A DNA stretch of 64,000 bases from Lepidostoma basale. Lineage: Eukaryota > Arthropoda > Insecta > Trichoptera > Lepidostomatidae. Made by a program: the position numbers and the translations under genes. The stretch spans positions 372,001-436,000 of the forward strand of contig JAHDVF020001255.1 in NCBI GenBank assembly GCA_022606425.2. The letters run 5' to 3'. The notes beneath the pieces are model-generated. The model did no database searches. It worked only from the letters and a program-made list of their open reading frames with translations, and had not been told where the DNA came from. Positions 41,500 through 52,290 of this stretch are shown here, in pieces (within the stretch, counting starts at the first letter, position 1; each line of letters starts with the position of its first letter).

Positions 41500-41640
41500 A
41501 AAAATATTATATTTGATAGGGATGACATGTACCGCTTTGCTAAGGCATGATCAAATGTCATTCAAAATGATACAAAAGAAGAAACGTGCCATCCTCATAA
41601 AATATAATTAAACTTCTAGAAAACATACTTTTTTGATCGT
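41500..41640. repeat. PLE-1 foldback, decayed
   Basis: Inverted arms with GATGACATGTACCGCTTTGC left and ACGTGCCATCCTCATAAAAT right. Confidence 0.7.
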
Positions 41641-41654
41641 ATTAATTATTTAAT

Positions 41655-41715
41655 GTGGAGTTCTTTCGAGTTTTCTACCCCGTTATGGAGACGGAGTGAT
41701 GGCTATATGGTTAGT
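41655..41715 (+). mobile_element. LINE-A tail scrap
   Basis: GTTATGGAGACGGAGTGATGG followed by 'ctatatggttag': the end of LINE-A with a short insertion before the tail. Confidence 0.6.
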
Positions 41716-42494
41716 TTTTAGTACTTATTTGTAGCCTCTAAAATTGATCATTTGCATTTACAACGAAAACAATAAACTAAATGATTTTCAAAAGCATTTA
41801 TATGAGGTAATCAGGAAGCTGGACTAAAATATTTAATTTAATCTGTTATATATCTTGGTAACTTAGGAAAAACGTTTTATTTTTTATACCGAAGCACGGA
41901 TAATTATTTTAATATATTAATAGAAAAAACGTTTTTCCCGATTTTTCTCAAATATTAAAAGGGTTGAACAAAGGATCTTGTGCTATTTTTTTGTTAATCC
42001 TTTTGATTCGAGTTTAAGTTAAATGGAACATTGCGTGTCAGTCACGTGACATCTCCTGTAAGATAAGAACTGGCTGTCGGGGGTCTGAGGGGAGTAAGTA
42101 CCCCCGGGGGAGAGAGAAAACCACCCCCCGCACCCCCTCCTTATCAACAATGTGTCTCTGGTCAGTCTTACTATTCAGACGAATCAGATAAGGGCTGACA
42201 AAAAGAAAAAAGATGTGTATTTTAAAAAGCTGTGATTTTTGCATTTTCACACAAAAGACGCTTTATAAATTAAATGCCTTATATTATTATTTTATGTCTG
42301 TTTTTAAAGATGATAAAAATTTGTTCTTGAGATCTTGGGCATATCAATTTCTCTTGTTGTCATCTTCAACCGATGTTTTCGCTTCGGGCAAGAGCCGACC
42401 GAAATGCCCACAACTACTATAGTTTTATAATATTAATTGACTATGTAATATGACACGTTATTATTCCCTAGTAAGGTGAAACAAATCATTTCCT
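41716..42494. other. unassigned DNA
   Basis: A C-rich stretch at 42080-42145 stands out. No gene, repeat or RNA is recognised. Confidence 0.4.
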
Positions 42495-42620
42495 ATTCTA
42501 TCATATATACATTGTTTTCACACATTCTTCTTAGCGATCTCATTTCTACGGCATTTATCAATCATTAATCCTTCATCTGTTAACTGGAAGTTGCACGCTT
42601 CAAGTTATATTTGAGATTAG
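42495..42620 (-). pseudogene. LINE-A internal scrap
   Basis: Minus codons resembling EACNxQLTDEGL and NAVEMRSLRRMCENNVYDR. Confidence 0.65.
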
Positions 42621-42652
42621 TTCAACAGCGATAGTATAAAATAATTAATTCG

Positions 42653-42900
42653 AGTGAAAACGTCTCTTATTTAGAAGTTTTATTATATTTTATCTGAACG
42701 TCTTGTTTCGCTTTTATAATGGTATTATCGAATGCAGTGAAAATTCAAACGCATTGCTGTGGCCCAATACGTGACAGGCGAGACATTTTATTCACTTAAA
42801 ATGTAATATAATGAAACTTCCATAAAACGGACGTTTTTATTCACATTTATTGTACACAATAATTATGAGTTTTACATCATGGTTAAAGAAACATTAAAAT
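42653..42900. repeat. PLE-1 foldback with longer spacer
   Basis: Inverted arms (42660-42740, 42765-42843) plus the flank 'gttttacatcat' that matches the left flank at 10985 in reverse. Confidence 0.75.
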
Positions 42901-42924
42901 GACAATATAATAATTTATAAATTA

Positions 42925-43090
42925 AATAGTCCCTTGTTTTGGCCGAAACACTATGATACTTTAACATTATAAATTGTTAAATTAAAAAAACTTGTTATGT
43001 AACATCTGTTTCGTCAACCTATATTGACATAATCAGATTAACGAAACAGCTATGGCGTAAAATAAAAATACAATTGTGATACATAAAACA
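42925..43090. repeat. PLE-4 end modules
   Basis: TTGTTTTGGCCGAAACACTA, then CTGTTTCGTCAACCTATATT and the inverse AACGAAACAGCTATGGCG. Same order as 60000-60195. Confidence 0.7.
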
Positions 43091-43181
43091 AATAATTTAT
43101 AAATAATTAACGAAAACATATTTAATCTCATTACCGGGGCACACCCTAGCTTGCAGCATCTCTAAGGGCAAAGACCCTCCC

Positions 43182-43472
43182 CTAGCCTTTTATTGCTTGA
43201 AGGATAATAAAATTTGAATTGGATCCCCCGTGTCCTGTGGACTGATCCACCATTGTTGAGATTTCTGTTTTCGAATTCACAAATTGAAATTTCGAAATGT
43301 CCACTATAGAGAACAGTTTTATGCTGTGTATTCCGGTGGCCGGACTGCTCTTTCTTTCCAGTTTACCTTCGCTTGCTTTCTGCATACAACCCGTACTTTC
43401 ATCATGCGATATTATAAACTTGACACCGTATATTTTAATAGAAATCCATAACCATGATACAATATAATACAA
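43182..43472 (-). CDS. unrecognised 96-codon frame
   Basis: It starts at ATG 43472 and encodes a peptide with an aromatic start, a basic middle (EGKLERKSSPATG) and a serine/threonine-rich end. There is no domain I recognise, no membrane segment and no copy elsewhere in the window. It may be a scrap of an unknown element, or chance. Reported only because no known repeat explains it. Confidence 0.15.
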   Translation of the reverse strand: MYYIVSWLWISIKIYGVKFIISHDESTGCMQKASEGKLERKSSPATGIHSIKLFSIVDISKFQFVNSKTEISTMVDQSTGHGGSNSNFIILQAIKG

Positions 43473-43539
43473 ATATTGTTATATATTAGTTTTTAAACTT
43501 TTACTACTTGGACAATGATGTAAAAATCCATATTAAATA

Positions 43540-44078
43540 ATTAAAAACTAACTAACTAACTAACTAACCATCACACCGTCTCTCCGAAGGGGTAGGCAGA
43601 AAGAATGGACTGACACACTTTTCTTTCCTGACATATTTCTCTCGCTTCCTCAACATTCATACGTCGTGTCATGCACGCGCATCGATTTCTCTGACTCCTC
43701 ACATGGCCGACATTCAATATTTGATTTATTTGATCGTGTCACATTTTCCTCGGTTTTCCTCTATTTCTGGTTCCATTTACATCGTTAACATATAATTTTT
43801 TAACCATTCTTTCTTCATTCATTCTTTCCTTATGTCCAAACCATCTTAATGATCCTTTCATTATTTTGTTCATAACACCATAATTCGCACCGCATTCACT
43901 TCTTATATTTTCATTCGACACTCTATCATACACAGAGTATCCGCACATTCGTCTAAGAGATCTCATTTCTACTGCATTTATTATACTTTCATCCTTCTTT
44001 TGCCAGTTCCATGCTTCGCTTCCATACATAAGGGTCGGTAGAAGAACACCATTGTGCACTGCCATTCTGGCTTTCAAA
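43540..44078 (-). pseudogene. LINE-A C-terminal fragment
   Basis: Minus: MKARMAVHNGVLLPTLMYGS, EAWNWQKKDESIINAVEMRS, MCGYSVYDRVSNENIRSECG, SLRWFGHKERMNEERMVKKL and NGTRNRGKPRKM, one frameshift, then LNVGHVRSQRNRCACM and the end with (TTAG)n. Very close to 29378-30015. Confidence 0.88.
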
Positions 44079-44094
44079 TTAAATAATTAATATA

Positions 44095-44228
44095 AATCAA
44101 AACGTATATTTTCTAGAAGTTTTATTATATTTTATGGGAATGTCACGTTCTGATAATTCCTTATCAAAGCGAAACATATTACTTACAAAATGTGTCCCTA
44201 AAATACAATATTACTTCTAGAAAACAGA
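44095..44228. repeat. PLE-1 foldback, decayed
   Basis: Arms sharing TCTAGAAGTTTTATTATATT and its inverse around a damaged core (TCTGATAATTCCTTATCAAA). Confidence 0.7.
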
Positions 44229-44374
44229 TTGGGTATTAGATTTTCATTCATATTCATACACTACATTGATTGATTATATACAATATTTTGCATTTGACGG
44301 TCTTTTTATATAAAATGTGCGGTTATACTCGTATTTAAAACAAAGAATTAACTAACTAAACTATATTCATGTTG

Positions 44375-44690
44375 AATAAATTACTTTATTTGTAAACACT
44401 GACCGATTTCGCTCCCGCCGGAGCTTCGCCAGGGTGAGAGAATAAACAGTTTATTAATATTAATTTTTTTTTGAATGTATACTGGATTTTAAGTTTGTCA
44501 GACGTGGTGGTCGTAAATGGGGAATGCGGAATGGGGAATGTTGTTAACATAAAGTGATCGCTTAACCCAACCAATGACAGGTCATAAGTCTTGTAAACGC
44601 CTCGACTACCTACAATATTCTGTTTCCAAAAAAAAAATTACATCTTCGTCTTTATTGAGATACAATTAATCCTTTAAAGTATTAAAAGTG
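44375..44690 (-). mobile_element. PLE-G end module joined to MITE-M sequence
   Basis: Minus strand: MITE-M terminus and interior (44690-44500), then a segment also near 14520, then the core module (44434-44397: CUGGCGA, A, GCUCC-GGC-GGGAGC, GAAA, UCGG, UC). The order suggests that MITE-M-type sequence sits next to PLE-G ends. It may be a composite or nested insertion. Confidence 0.5.
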
Positions 44691-45547
44691 TATTATTATT
44701 TTATTTAATAATGTCAGACCACAAATTATATTAAGTGCCTAATACGAAAGTTTATACTCATGTTATTAAAAACTGAGTTATCAAACATTTTGAAAAGAAT
44801 TCTTAAATAGTCTTTATGATTTTAATATAATCTGTAGAATAGATGAATGGGTTGAAATTTCCCTGGAATAATCATGATGAAAAGCTTCCGGTTAAACTAT
44901 GCATAATTACCACAATCACTACAGTTAGTTAAATATACTTTGCATATCATGTTACTCTAAGAAGCAACACACTATTTTAAAGTTTTTTTACGATTCAAAT
45001 TCGCTACATATAAAATGTACATTCAGTAATTCAGATATCAAGATCAAATCCGTTCTTTTGTTTGTTTTTGTTCTTTTATTTAACGATGATTGGGTTAGAC
45101 ACATTTAATACAACGAAATAATAATGAGAATCTACTTAGAACGCGAAACACTGAATTCGTTCAGCATCTCCCTTTTAGGTTAAATGAAGAATGCAAAATT
45201 CAATTATCAGACATTTCGAATCATTGAAATTGTAAGTCCATTCCTTTGTAAACAGGAGGAAATCAAATTCTTTAAATGGGCCATCTTATTAATTTACGAT
45301 AATTTCATTTATCGAATATTAACTGAAAATAAAATGGCGGGTGGTATTGTTATTCCACGAAATTCTACGTTTTCATTATTATTTTTTAAATCGTGATTTT
45401 ATATCATTAAGTGTCACTTTAATTCATCTATTTTTGTTGTTGTTTTTTCACAAAACACTTTCACAAATAATAAATAATACCTTTTATATATTATATTATT
45501 CACATGAAGGAAATACAGTACACTATATATGTATTTATTGTTGATGA
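44691..45547. other. unassigned AT-rich DNA
   Basis: Short frames at 45184 and 45341 show no domain, and I find no repeat match. Confidence 0.45.
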
Positions 45548-45835
45548 AAACGTTATTCTTCTTCCTTTTATCCTATCACACCTCTGTGGTGCACAGGGCC
45601 TCAAGGAACCTTCTCCACCCGACTCTATCGCATGCCTGATGCCTGACATCATCCCAAGTGAGGCCTGCTGCTTTAACCTCGTTCTGTAGGGCTCTTCTCC
45701 ATGTGGCTCTAGGTCTGCCCAGCTTCCTCTTTCCCCCATAGGGGACCAGTCTGGTGCGCCCTAAGCGATGCAGGCTGGGTTCCGTCTCAGAGTGTGACCG
45801 ATCCACTACCATTTGCATCTAGCGACCAATATTTA
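45548..45835 (-). pseudogene. LINE-E C-terminal fragment
   Basis: An 80-codon minus frame: LHRLGRTRLVPYGGKRKLGR, PRATWRRALQNEVKAAGLTW and ACDRVGWRRFLEALCTTEV, then a stop and a GAA-rich end. G-K-R-x-x-G-R-P-x-x-T-W-R-R and D-R-x-x-W-R-x-x-x-x-A-L-C are known from the C-termini of several LINE proteins in invertebrates. Confidence 0.8.
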
Positions 45836-45859
45836 GTAAGGTCTGTCTGTAGTGTTGAG

Positions 45860-46075
45860 GACATTGTGAGATGAGGAAGAAGCAGAAGGCGCTTTTGGAG
45901 AGACCACGTGGACCGCATGGAGAATACAAGAATTGTCAAAGATGAAAACCCAAGCAGCAAGAGATTACCAGGAAGGCCGCCAAAGAGATGGAGAAATTGC
46001 TGGACAACATCATCCCAGGATAACTCACCGTCACAAACAGGTCATACGACCTAAACTAAGAGGAAGAAGAAGTAT
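45860..46075 (+). pseudogene. LINE-C C-terminal fragment
   Basis: Plus: RRRFWRDHVDRMENTRIVKD, KRLPGRPPKRWRNCWTTSSQ, stop, and GAGGAAGAAGAAG tail. Confidence 0.8.
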
Positions 46076-46249
46076 ATTTAGTTAAAATCCGCTTTTGTTA
46101 AATGGCTTCAATTGGTGTCGGCAGCTTGCTACCATATTTAATAGAAGTTGGCAGCGAGATGGCACCGAAACCAGGGCAAGCAATAAACTATAATATATAA
46201 ATTTATTAATATTTGTGAAATGTATACTTATATCTGTATACTTATATTC

Positions 46250-46690
46250 TGGTCAATTCTTTGGCGTATAAAATAGGAGTGATACTCCAGGCGACTTCTA
46301 AAACAGTGCGATAGGAGGCGGTTGCCTCTTCGCATTGTGTTAATAAAGTAGTTTGCTAAATGCTAAACAATCATTCTTCATAGATGGCGTTAGTGGGTGG
46401 ATTGTATAGATTAAGCTTAAAAAATTAATTAGTACAATCAAACCTACATAGATGGCTAACTGGAACTGACACGTGAAGATAAGTTTGGATTTAGAGTATA
46501 TATACAACTTCCAAAAATGTATCATACATGATCATAATAACAATGGTGGAATGGGGAATGTTGTAATTACATAAAGCGTGCGCTTAACCCAACCAATGAC
46601 AGGTCATAAGTCCTGTAAACACCTTGATCATCCATATTCAGTTTCCAGTTTGTTTCTTCATCTCTATTGAGATATAATTAAAAAATATAA
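46250..46690 (-). mobile_element. MITE-M long form, one terminus
   Basis: It aligns along ~400 bp with 53012-53443 in inverted orientation, including GGTTGGGTTAAGCGCACGC, CACGTGTCAGTT-like, and the AGTTTGCTAAATGCT blocks. The left terminus is replaced by unmatched DNA (GCGATAGGAGGCGGTTGCCT). Confidence 0.75.
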
Positions 46691-47264
46691 ATTTATTATT
46701 AATTACTAATTTCTATTTATATTTATTATTTATAAATGCTTTAATCAGAACGCGTTGCACAGCATATTGTTTTCACAAACTGCGGGATGAAAAAAAAAAT
46801 ATTGATACTCGTACGTGAGAAGGCTTTCAATCAAAGTTTGATATGAATGCCTCAAATACTTACAATGCAGAATCGGAATATAATTAAATATTTATTGAAA
46901 TATGTGAAACTTGTTGGAAAATAAATATTTAGTATTTCAGCGACTATTCGGAGTGTTTTAATGAAATGTTAATTAGTCTTTGATCGCTTAATCATGGCTC
47001 ATGCATTAAACATGCAATCAGCTGCACATGCATCCACCATGCAGTGGCAGCCCACTTTTATTTGTTTCGTAATTAATCTTTGGCAGCGGCCTGAACATTT
47101 ACATAAAATATTGAAAAAAAAAAATTTAAAAAAATTATTAATAAATATTTATTACAGTTCTAACATATGCCTCGGAGACTCGCTAAACGAGGTGAAAAAG
47201 TTGAACTGCTTCGAAAGGGAGAATCTCCGCTGAATTCTCGGACCCATTAAGGAAGGAGGAGACG
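46691..47264. other. unassigned AT-rich DNA
   Basis: No gene or repeat. The 79-codon frame at 46994 lacks any motif. Confidence 0.45.
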
Positions 47265-47400
47265 ACCTACGTGGCCGAGTGGTAAATGCATTGACTGCCA
47301 CCCCGAAGGTTTCGGGTTCGATTCCCGGCAATGGCAGTGTGATTGTCGCACTGTATTTGGTCTGGTGTCGAATTAACGTGACAATAAATTAACATATATC
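47265..47400 (+). mobile_element. tRNA-SINE, 5' half
   Basis: Head TGGCCGAGTGGTAAATGC and GGTTCGATTCCCGG, the clearest A and B boxes in the window, then body to GTGACAATAAATTAAC. Confidence 0.85.
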
Positions 47401-47419
47401 AAAAAACGTTACCAAATTA

Positions 47420-47565
47420 ACTAAATAACCATCACGCCGTCTCCCCGAAGGGGTAGGCAGAACGCACACTTTCAACGATGCGACACTCCATACTTCTCTT
47501 TTCGCCCCCGCGGGAGACGCGGTGAGATGGGTTGTGAACCTCATCGCCACCAATAGGCATCCTAA
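47420..47565 (-). mobile_element. LINE-tail SINE, 3' third
   Basis: Reverse of the 3' part at 62310-62460: CATCACGCCGTCTCCCCGAA, GATGCGACACTCCAT, GCGGGAGACGCGGTG and CCTCATCGCCACCAATAGGC. Confidence 0.75.
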
Positions 47566-47639
47566 GAATTTTTAATTAATTAATTAATATTTTACTGAAA
47601 TCTCTTTGATGGAGGTTCATTTTTAATAACAATTTATTT

Positions 47640-47800
47640 TAAAATGTTTCACAAGAACTACTTCAATTTTTTATTTATTTCGACAGCGACCGGTTTCGCT
47701 AGATTCGCACAGTCTGTTGATGCCACCAAGCCTGGCGAATCGCAGAGACAATGTGAAGTAGTCCTTTAGAAACATCGTTTTATTTCATTTTAAAAATATT
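47640..47800. repeat. PLE-7 foldback
   Basis: GACAGCGACCGGTTTCGC on the left and GCCTGGCGAATCGCAGAG on the right are inverted cores around a short spacer; arms extend to the AACATCGTTTTATTT end on the right. Confidence 0.65.
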
Positions 47801-47889
47801 GAATTTTTTATAGAGTTTATTTATACTATTAATCTCCACTTTTTAATTTTATAAAATATTCATAAAAATATTATACCACACGTTTCGGA

Positions 47890-48175
47890 GGTGAATTTAA
47901 TCCACATGTCATAGATAACATAACACAAATCATATGTTACATAACACAAATCATAGATAACATTACACAAATTATAGATTACATTACACAAATCATATAT
48001 AACATTACACAAATCATATATAACATCACACAAATCATAGATAACATAACACAAATTATAGATTACATTACACAAATCATATATAACATTACACAAATCA
48101 TAAATAACATAACACAAATCATAGATTATTTAACACGAATCATATAATACCTAACAAAAATCATTATAAAAGCAT
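47890..48175 (+). repeat. 21-bp tandem repeat, about 12 units
   Basis: Unit ACACAAATCATAGATAACAT plus one base, with two main variants (ATAGATAACAT and ATATATAACAT). Because 21 is a multiple of 3, the minus strand has an 85-codon frame repeating a heptapeptide V-I-Y-D-L-C-N. I regard that as a by-product of the repeat. Confidence 0.92.
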
Positions 48176-48524
48176 ATTAATTAAAAGAAATTATGTATTT
48201 GAAATACGTTTCTTCAATAATATAAAGTTCCACATGTGGCCCATGTCAAATTCAGTTCGTCTGTTTGTGTCGAACTATTTCGCTAATTTTAAACAAATGT
48301 TTGCGGACGAGTTCCAGAATTCAACATTTAAAACATTCAAACTTTAAAAACTATACGAAACTACAATATAATGTAAAATATTATTTTTGGTACTCATTAT
48401 ATTGAGTTAGTGATTCGGTAATAAACAAAAAGAGCTAGGAATACAAATGCATGCCACATTTAACTGATTTACACATAATGAAAATAAAATGTAATTATTA
48501 AAATCTTTTTAAATGCATAACTAA
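48176..48524. other. unassigned AT-rich DNA
   Basis: No feature seen. Confidence 0.45.
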
Positions 48525-49190
48525 CTATCTAACCATCACGCTGTCTCCCCGAAAGGGTAGGCAGAAAGAATAGACTGTCACTTTAGCCGATGCGGCACTC
48601 CATCCTCTTTTAGCCCCGCGGGAGACGCGGTGTGATGGGATGCGAACCTCATCGCCAGCAATAGGCATCTCCCGCGCACACTTCGACCGTCCAACATCCG
48701 CTAAATAAATCTAAAACAAATAATTTAAAATACAATGATATAAAATAAAATAACAAAATAAAAATAATTTAAATATAATGTTCTTTTTAGATGGTGCACA
48801 TATTGTCTATTTAATTTATGTTCCACGTACCCACCGTTTTTTTTAATAAGTTCTAATTAAGCACTTAAAAGAAACCAACACCAGCAAGAACTTAAAATAA
48901 TATAGAAGAAATTATTCAAATTGCCATTGGAACAAATGATAAATTTATTTTTACACCTGACTAAATTCTTTATATAAACGAAAAAACTTGTATAATTTTA
49001 ACATCAAAACAGTACAAACGTATTACGTGTCACAATTAACTATTATAAAGTGCGGCAACAATCAGATTGACCAAAACAATTCACTTATACACAAAATATC
49101 TCCAAATTTACGGGAGCACCACATGAACCAAACCAAATTTTCAAAATCAGGACCAGTATATCTAGTTAAAATCCAGTAACGTTTGAGCCT
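48525..49190 (-). mobile_element. LINE-tail SINE, longest diverged copy
   Basis: In inverted orientation it matches 61830-62470 along its length: LINE-A-like end (48527-48580), GCGGGAGACGCGGTG, CATCGCCAGCAATAGGCAT, TAGATGGTGCAC, CACCAGCAAGAACTT and AATTCACTTATACACAAAAT with GGGAGCACCAC. Confidence 0.75.
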
Positions 49191-49346
49191 TTAACCAGTT
49201 TCGGTTACTTTCTATCATCTTTTGGATTACACCTTTTTTTAGTTTAAAACATTTTAAATTAATCGTATAAGGCAAAAATTACAAACGCACAAATAATGAG
49301 TACCGTTTCTATGCTTTTTATTCAAAATAAATTAAAACACTTTAAT

Positions 49347-49552
49347 ACTTTGTTTTTACACCAATTTATTTTGTTTATCGAATCATCCAAAATTTCTTCT
49401 TTGTCAGGTTTAGAGAAGGAGCTTTGTCAGGTTTAGAGAAACAAACTATAGTTTGATTATGTTAATTTGTTTTTGTTACCCTGGCAACATTCTGGCGGGA
49501 GCGTAACCGGTTGGTTCGATAAAACAAAATAAACTGATGTAAAAACAAAGTA
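49347..49552. repeat. PLE-G foldback
   Basis: CTTTGTTTTTACACCAATTT, ATTTTGTTTATCGAA on the left; inverse at 49515-49550. The core is CTGGCGGGAGCGTAACCGGT. A 19-bp direct duplication 'tttgtcaggtttagagaa' lies inside. It abuts the pogo element exactly. Confidence 0.75.
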
Positions 49553-50157
49553 CAGTAAAACCTCGACATAACTGTGCTCTATTTAACGAACTTCGGATAT
49601 AACAGACAAAAAAAAAATAACGTCCTGTTAATATTATACATGCTTAAATTCTAGTGAGGCCGCACGTAAACATTTTTTAGCGTCCATGATAATTACGTCA
49701 TACGTCTAGCACTAGAATTTGAGATATAATGCCGAGGACGCAAGTGAAGATAGCGAAGAAGAAGAAACAACACTGCATAAAATGAAGCTATCAGTGATAA
49801 GATCACATCTCGACGATCTAAAAACATTTATTGACCATTCGTCAGATAACGAAGTTCAACTATATTATACGCATTTTCGTAATTTTAGAGAGTTGATTAT
49901 AAAAAAACAACAAACTTCAAAAGCACAAGCAAAACTTGATTCCTTTTTCAAATCAAGATTACCGAAAGCAAATACGTCGGTACCAAACAGCAACGCCACT
50001 TCACGACGAGTGTCTGAAGACAATAAATATTTTTTTTATCTAAATACATACAGTGGTCATAATTTCAAAAAAAAAAAATTTTGATTTATTTTAAACCTAT
50101 TTTTATACGACGGATACCCCCTCCACCCAATTAGTACGTTATATCGAGGTTTAACTG
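49553..50157 (+). mobile_element. internally deleted pogo/Tigger element
   Basis: The left terminus is CAGTAAAACCTCGACATAAC and the right, read inward, CAGTTAAACCTCGATATAAC. TA flanks each side (49551-49552, 50158-50159). These are pogo/Tigger-type termini. The element is 605 bp and keeps only the C-terminal end of the transposase. Confidence 0.92.
49719..50084 (+). pseudogene. pogo/Tigger transposase C-terminal remnant with PIP-box-like motif
   Basis: The frame has an acidic start (EDASEDSEEEE), a helical stretch (SHLDDLKTFIDHSSDNEVQL, RNFRELIIKK) and Q70-A-K-L-D-S-F-F77. The last fits the PCNA-interacting consensus Q-x-x-[ILM]-x-x-[FY]-[FY]; a PCNA-binding motif near the C-terminus is known for pogo transposase. 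The DNA-binding and DDD catalytic domains are gone. The ATG at 49719 is probably not a true start. Confidence 0.8.
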
Positions 50158-50314
50158 TATTGCATAAAAGTGTTTTTGTTTTTTGTTTTTTAATAATGTC
50201 ATACCACAAATAAATTGCTTCATAACAAAATACAGTTTTATATTCGTTTAACTAACACACTTAGACGAAGAAAAAAACATTAAATGAAGTAAGTGTTTAT
50301 TAGCCATAATACAG

Positions 50315-50440
50315 AATTGTGACATGATACGATGTATGAATGTTGAGGAATCGAGAGAAGTATCTCAGGAATAAACAGTCTGGCGGTCCATAATTTCTGC
50401 CTCCTACTTCGGGGAAACGGCGTTATGGTTAGTTAATTAA
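50315..50440 (+). pseudogene. LINE-A 3' scrap
   Basis: MIRCMNVEESREVSQ, a stop, and the WRSIISAS-like end, then GGTTAGTTAATT. Confidence 0.7.
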
Positions 50441-50656
50441 TTTACCTATATGCATCAAAATATATGAGTGAAATCTGGAAATCTGAAAGTTCACTTAATT
50501 GTTATAAATAATATATTTTCATAAATTTTAAAATTATCGCGTTGCGTTGGTACGAATAATACACATAAATTATTTCCATTATGCGAATGAGATGCATATT
50601 TAAACGAATGATTTTCGTTCAGTGTTTCAAAAAGTATATTATTTAAATAATTAAAT

Positions 50657-50815
50657 CATAATTTCTTCTATGTTCGCCATACTTTGTGTTGTACATGTTT
50701 TATTTGTCTTTTTTATGTACTTTGTACAACATTACACATTTTTACGTACAACACTATTATAATAGTGTTGTATATACAAAGTATATAAAAAAAAGAAAAA
50801 GACAAATAATTAAAT
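50657..50815. repeat. inverted repeat with nested palindrome
   Basis: The centre ACAACACTATTATAATAGTG is palindromic; outward, 'ttatttgtctttttt' on the left is mirrored by 'aaaaagacaaataa' on the right. The left flank is the 'cgccatactttgtgt' block shared with 19.1 and 28.8 kb. Possibly a PLE-5-type end. Confidence 0.65.
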
Positions 50816-50867
50816 CATACATTCATTTTTGATAGTTATCTAAAACAGTTTCATTATACGACAAAAA

Positions 50868-51420
50868 CAAACCATCACGCCGTTTCCCCGCAGGGGTAGG
50901 TAGAGAGAATAGTCCTCCACACTACTCTATCCTGACATGCCTCTCTAGCTTCCTCCACATTCATACAGCGAGTCATACACGCACGTCGATTCTTCCGGCT
51001 TCTGACATGACCGACCTTTAAAATTTTATTAATTTGGTCATGCCATGTTTTCCTCGGTCTACCTCGACTCCGCACTCCATTTACATCGTTAACGCATACT
51101 TTTTAAACCATTCTTTCTTCACCCATGCGCTTCATATGTCCGAACCAACGCAGCGATCCTTTCATAATAATACTTTCTTTCGCTCTACATTCCTTTCTAA
51201 TATCAGCATTTGAGATTCTGTTGTACATCATTCTACCACACATACGTCTTAGAGACCTCATGTCTACCGCATTTATTCTGCTCTCATCTTTCTTCTGCTA
51301 GTTCCATGCTTCGCTTCCTTAAATAGGGGTTGGGACCAGAACTCCAGTGTGAACGGCCATTTTCGCTTTCATTGATAAATTCTTGTTTCCAATTACTAGT
51401 TTTAAAGCTTGCACCAACTT
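50868..51420 (-). pseudogene. LINE-B C-terminal fragment
   Basis: Minus: LSMKAKMAVHTGVLVPTP, stop, AWNxQKKDESRINAVDMRSL, RRMCGRMMYNRISNADIRKE, SLRWFGHMKRMGEERMV, MRSRGRPRKTWHDQINKIL, NRRACMTRCMNVEEAREACQ and VVWRTILSTYPCG, with tail TTTG-type. Two frameshifts. Confidence 0.85.
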
Positions 51421-51464
51421 TTTTATTATTTTTCATAAGTTTCATAATAACATTTATATAAATC

Positions 51465-51905
51465 TTGACCACCAACATCAACATCATCAGCCATTTGTCG
51501 TTTAATGTTGGACATAGGCCCCCTTTCCTTACTTCCGCAACTCTCTATCCCTCACCACTCTGTGCCATTGACCTTCTGCCACTTGTTTTATGTCATTAGA
51601 CCATATTGCATGTGGTATGTCCGGGTTTTTACCGGTCGCCACTCCAGGGTGCATCTAGTCTACCGATCATCCGTTGTCCTCGCTATATGGCCGGCCCAAT
51701 TTCACTTCAATGAAGCTATTTTGCATGCTACTTCAATAACTTTAGTCCTTTCTCTCCATTTATTTCGTTTTCTGTCTCGCAAATTAGTGTTTAATATTGT
51801 CCTCCCCATTGCCCGCTGGGTCACACTGAGTTTCTGTACTGTTCTTTTTGTGAACGTGATAAGTTTGAAACACGCGGTGATATCAACATTTGTTGGTGGC
51901 TGAAT
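51465..51905 (-). pseudogene. LINE-D C-terminal fragment
   Basis: Minus: VTQRAMGRTILNTNLRDRKR, VIEVACKIASLK, stop for W, NWAGHIARTTDDR, TRCTLEWRP and, after shifts, QVAEGQWHRVVRDRELW. A GAT/ATC-rich tail at 51470-51492. Confidence 0.8.
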
Positions 51906-51939
51906 TTAAATGATATCAAAACAGTGTTCCAAATGAAAC

Positions 51940-52290
51940 ATCTTATTCTTCTTGTTCAAGTGCCCTGTCGGGTCCCCTCAACGTTGGCGATCACCTCGGT
52001 AAACATGTCCCTGTCCTGCGCCGCTCGGAACAGCTCCTCCACACTTCGGATGCCGGTCCACTCCCTCACCATTTGTCTCCTACCGGGCCCTCGGCGTCCC
52101 TCAATTTTCCCCTTCAAAATCAGTTGGAGAAGGTGGTACTTTTTCCCACGCAATATATGATCCAGATGTGAAATCTTCTGAACCTTGATAGTTGATAACA
52201 GTTCCCTGTCAACTCTAGCTCAACACTTCGGTATTTGTAACCATGTCTGTCCAAGGAATTCTGAGCATTCGGCGATGGAGCCACGTTTCA
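51940..52290 (-). pseudogene. LINE-G C-terminal fragment, left of an L2-like insertion
   Basis: Minus: FETWLHRRMLRIPWTDMVTN, VDRELLSTIKV, then MRGKKYHLLQLILKGKIEGR, RGPGRRQMVREWTGIRSVEE and LFRAAQDRDMFTEVIANV. Its continuation (codons for SxNILEAF and upstream) resumes at 52806-52875 after the inserted element. The start of the MRGKK block is frame-shifted relative to STIKV. Confidence 0.85.
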
